The notes beneath the pieces were generated by a model, which did no database searches, had not been told where the DNA came from, and was given only the letters and a program-made list of their open reading frames with translations. A stretch of DNA of 5,713 nucleotides from NCBI GenBank assembly GCA_937876385.1, contig CALFHQ010000003.1, positions 1-5,713 on the forward strand. The letters run 5' to 3'. This DNA comes from an uncultured Pseudomonadota bacterium (GTDB lineage: Bacteria; Myxococcota_A; UBA9042; CAIXZC01). Below, in pieces: positions 5,201 to 5,713 of this stretch. Each line of letters opens with the position of its first letter. Position 1 is the first letter of the stretch. The position numbers and the translations under genes were made by a program.

Positions 5201-5713
5201 AACTGGCACATGTCCAGGGTACAATCGATGCCGTCATCACAATTTCCACACGACCCACCGCAGCCGTCATTTCCGCACTGCTTTGTGCCACAGTTCGTGG
5301 TGCAGGTGCAGTATCCGTCTTCGCAACCCCACGACCCCACATCCTTGCAGGGTGTGCCGTCCGGTTCGGACAAGTGAATGCAGCTTTGGTTCGCCAGGCA
5401 GATATCCTGCGAGCATGCGTTTGCGTCGTCACAACCGCCCGGACAGTCTTCTCCCTCTGCAACGCAGACGATGTCATTGAGGCAGTGGGTTCCAGTCGCG
5501 CAAGTTCCGCACGTTCCTCCACAACCGTCGTCTCCACATTCCCGATACAGGCAATTGAGTTCACAACAATCCAGCTTCAGCTTCCCGTAGCCGGAATCCA
5601 CGGCGGGAAGGTTGGCCGCCACACCTTCTGCCTGGTCGATGAGGAGTTGTTTTACTTCGTCCGGGGTCAAACCGGGGGCTTTCTCCAGGATCAAGGCCGC
5701 GGCAGCGGTGACG
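2209..5713 (-). CDS. Large secreted mosaic protein: S8 (subtilisin-like) peptidase end, cysteine-rich stalk, C-terminal beta-helix (5' truncated)
   Basis: The frame is open from the right edge of the window to the TGA at 2209-2211, giving 1167 visible residues. The start lies outside; a TTG at 5692-5694 is internal. Numbering residue 1 from that TTG, the first part (VTAAAALILEKAPGLTPDEV and on to about 42) matches the helix and tail that follow the catalytic GTSxxxPHV serine motif of S8 peptidases. The active-site serine should therefore lie just beyond the edge. Residues 43-556 form a cysteine-rich stalk with about 85 cysteines by hand count, made of several repeat families. Residues 547-560 resemble the MopE-type DNDC motif. 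From about 569 to the end there is a right-handed beta-helix of Asn/Gly-rich coils, closing with DIDGEAMPCSVLPIGADDS, which resembles the ends of choice-of-anchor Q-type beta-helix proteins. It is probably exported and extracellular, but the signal peptide is not visible and no MYXO-CTERM or LPXTG-like sorting tail is present. A role in degrading or binding extracellular polymers is possible but not shown. Confidence 0.9.
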   Translation of the reverse strand, partial: VTAAAALILEKAPGLTPDEVKQLLIDQAEGVAANLPAVDSGYGKLKLDCCELNCLYRECGDDGCGGTCGTCATGTHCLNDIVCVAEGEDCPGGCDDANACSQDICLANQSCIHLSEPDGTPCKDVGSWGCEDGYCTCTTNCGTKQCGNDGCGGSCGNCDDGIDCTLDMCQLASGACSNLADDGACDDENACTVDRCEGDTGCIHEDVSDLCDDGVGCTYDFCEPLAGCSSAVEDLACDDDDPCTEDLCDLTMDCQHVPMVDGTPCTTSLVCVGGLCNCEPQCTGKECGDDGCGGSCGVCDDLDMCTDGDQCVDGLCVPGESLDCDDGDPCTDDTCDPTDGCSTTFNTASCEDGDGCTENDVCSEGVCAGEAIVPCECSADEDCLNLENGDTCDGLLRCVDHLCEIDPETVVVCPPASEPCVQVACDPTNGQCVESAAPNGAACAVAHAGQASCDDGACVLEACEAGWADCDPEVAGCETETDRDPLHCGGCNQPCAVGGAFDHANAGCLGGECWFLGCDPGFADGDADCEENVQPCTNGCEACEPVADGTVEIPDDGKDNDCSGGDATHSPDRGYYVDPTFPFGGGCPTGIGTPDCPFDSLLSAVVEALIVQDWEGVEPPKRELYLAGGTYDSGTMPPSLTRPLMLLGGYVRDGSLWSRDPESNPTILSQTGTIAVTGTQEGEGWIVLDGLEIYGELQFGGDVVLHRVHQWKSSTAQTDSFRGTTTSTTLWLEDSTLEGHIYASIDKSYYGYGSSNWVLNNSTIDGDAGVGRSSANWRWNGTTLTGRPMFGTSCSNWLFINSHIGATPPALPSYPVGLTFAAENYCNGWLMMGSTFEGTCGGKPGWRAFGNHFKSSANGIGRAIGNVVGTVDGAWNSTYLSTYGAEGRYNVVYGSVTSANGGNFYHNVIHNNYVFGSSGAIVEDNGIYGDIVFQSNRNGGTFQRNTVHGEVSGSTSSHIFTNNHLLGGISSGGSTWTLKGNIIAGGIAVSGNLGRWEVVNNTIFLDGEHDAALQLAGAGWFVANNAFVWTGLQQLPHVALLQGDASYAPSALLNNAFIGFGGEGGVFYEVSGGSQYTNVSYMEAFVTASCGNEDNLVFDDAEAAGFVTTDTDLPQFLKLDSQSPLAEAGMSLPVTCGSYTVQPFETDIDGEAMPCSVLPIGADDSCQ
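2212..3990 (-). other. C-terminal right-handed beta-helix domain
   Basis: Residues 569-1161 start with YYVDPTFPFGGGCPTGIGTP, and the LYLAGGTYDSG strand and turn at 618-628 is typical of the cap of DUF1565/pectate-lyase-like beta-helices. Later coils repeat a pattern of aromatic, hydrophobic, Asn, hydrophobic and Gly, for example NWVLNNSTIDG, NWRWNGTTLTG, GTFQRNTVHGEV and GRWEVVNNTIF. Three consecutive coils have Trp at 751, 771 and 791, exactly 20 residues apart. Few cysteines occur (about nine). Such domains often bind or cleave polysaccharides, but no catalytic residues can be named from this sequence. Confidence 0.8.
4015..4056 (-). other. MopE-like DNDC motif
   Basis: The encoded IPDDGKDNDCSGGD (residues 547-560) resembles the E.PnDGiDNDCdGxD motif of MopE-like putative metal-binding repeats (PF11617). 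Only one copy is present and Cys-Ser replaces the usual Cys-Asp. It sits at the junction of the stalk and the beta-helix. Metal binding is a possibility from the family, not shown. Confidence 0.6.
4126..4590 (-). other. Second part of the cysteine stalk: NGDTCDG-type and CGGC-type modules
   Basis: Residues 369-426 (4417-4590) form a module running CECSADEDC, NGDTCDGLLRC, ETVVVCPP and CDPTNGQC, a type often seen in myxobacterial surface proteins. Residues 457-523 (4126-4326) form another: CEAGWADCDPEVAGCE, then DPLHCGGCNQPC, then GCLGGECWFLGCDPGFADGD. The latter matches the widespread DCDxxxxNGCE...NCGxCGxxC pattern of Myxococcota exported proteins. Both are single copies and lie between the CTDC-like array and the beta-helix. 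Confidence 0.7.
4612..5433 (-). repeat. Array of eight CDDxxxCTxDxC modules, resembling the Dictyostelium CTDC repeat
   Basis: There are eight protein-level modules, at residues 88-105, 152-170, 179-196, 205-222, 231-248, 293-310, 318-335 and 344-361 of the large minus-strand protein. Most have cysteine spacing C-x5-C-x4-C-x5-C, with one 5-4-6 (152-170). Two (293-310 and 344-361) have 5-5-4 spacing and the form C-[ED]-D-x3-CT-x4-C-x2-G-x-C. The best example is CDDGDPCTDDTCDPTDGC (4690-4743). The pattern resembles Pfam Dicty_CTDC (PF00526), which is also common in myxobacterial secreted proteins. The modules probably fold as small disulfide-stapled units that make a rigid spacer. Confidence 0.8.
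4816..5553 (-). repeat. Three CGxDGCGG[ST]CGxC modules
   Basis: Three copies of a compact cysteine/glycine module occur at residues 48-65 (5500-5553), 135-152 (5239-5292) and 276-293 (4816-4869). Each has identical cysteine spacing C-x4-C-x4-C-x3-C-x2-C and the core CG[DN]DGCGG[ST]CG. In copies 2 and 3 the last cysteine is also the first cysteine of a CDDxxxCT module, so the two module types interlock. The motif is familiar from myxobacterial secreted proteins; its function is not known to me. Confidence 0.8.
5569..5713 (-). other. C-terminal end of an S8 peptidase catalytic domain
   Basis: The encoded VTAAAALIL, PGLTPDEVKQLLIDQA and YGKLKLD blocks correspond to the segment after the nucleophilic serine in subtilisin-like proteases. 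That segment is usually a helix of the form PHVAGAAALLL, then LTPxEVKxLLxxTA, then a GxGxVN-like end. The Asp and His of the triad, and the serine, are outside the window, so activity cannot be judged here. Confidence 0.8.

Noticed and set aside
4612..5553. Repetitive appearance of the DNA in this stretch as a possible CRISPR or DNA satellite
   Set aside because: The repetition follows codon phase and cysteine spacing in one protein. The DNA copies vary in sequence and spacing and have no conserved direct repeats with uniform spacers.

Overview
The window looks like a chromosomal piece of a GC-rich, Gram-negative bacterium with very large secretomes, most likely Myxococcota or a related former deltaproteobacterial lineage, perhaps from a metagenome. 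This placement is inferred from protein style: a lipoprotein with a Gly/Asp/Asn-rich tether after the lipobox cysteine, a sulfatase-modifying-factor-like domain, a DUF1566 domain, and above all a huge secreted protein built from CDDGxxCTxDxC, CGDDGCGGSCG and DNDC-type cysteine modules. No rRNA, tRNA or other direct taxonomic marker is present.

Layout: (1) 1-336, plus strand, the 3' end of a gene with an FGE-sulfatase/SUMF1-type domain that lacks the two catalytic cysteines. (2) 337-626, intergenic, carrying a decayed and internally deleted scrap of an rve-type transposase (about 407-508) and a small perfect inverted repeat (569-587). (3) 627-1415, plus strand, a periplasmic AcfC-like substrate-binding protein. 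(4) 1416-1501, a short spacer with a nested hairpin (1438-1477) just before the next ribosome binding site. (5) 1502-2116, plus strand, a DUF1566 lipoprotein. (6) 2117-2208, a convergent intergenic region with only weak hairpins. (7) 2209-5713, minus strand, a very large partial gene running off the right edge. It encodes the end of a subtilisin-like (S8) peptidase domain, a cysteine-rich stalk of several module families, a MopE-like DNDC motif and a C-terminal right-handed beta-helix.

Every complete or partial product appears to be exported or surface-associated, or belongs to families that often are. No cytoplasmic metabolic pathway is visible. The AcfC-like and DUF1566 genes are co-directional, 86 bp apart, and may be co-transcribed. 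The S8/beta-helix gene is convergent and therefore transcribed separately. I see no CRISPR array, defence operon or phage module. The most noteworthy items are the mosaic S8-cysteine-stalk-beta-helix protein with its higher-order repeat, the cysteine-less FGE-like domain, the AcfC-like protein with a cysteine in its ligand loop, the transposase relic, and the hairpin at 1438-1477.
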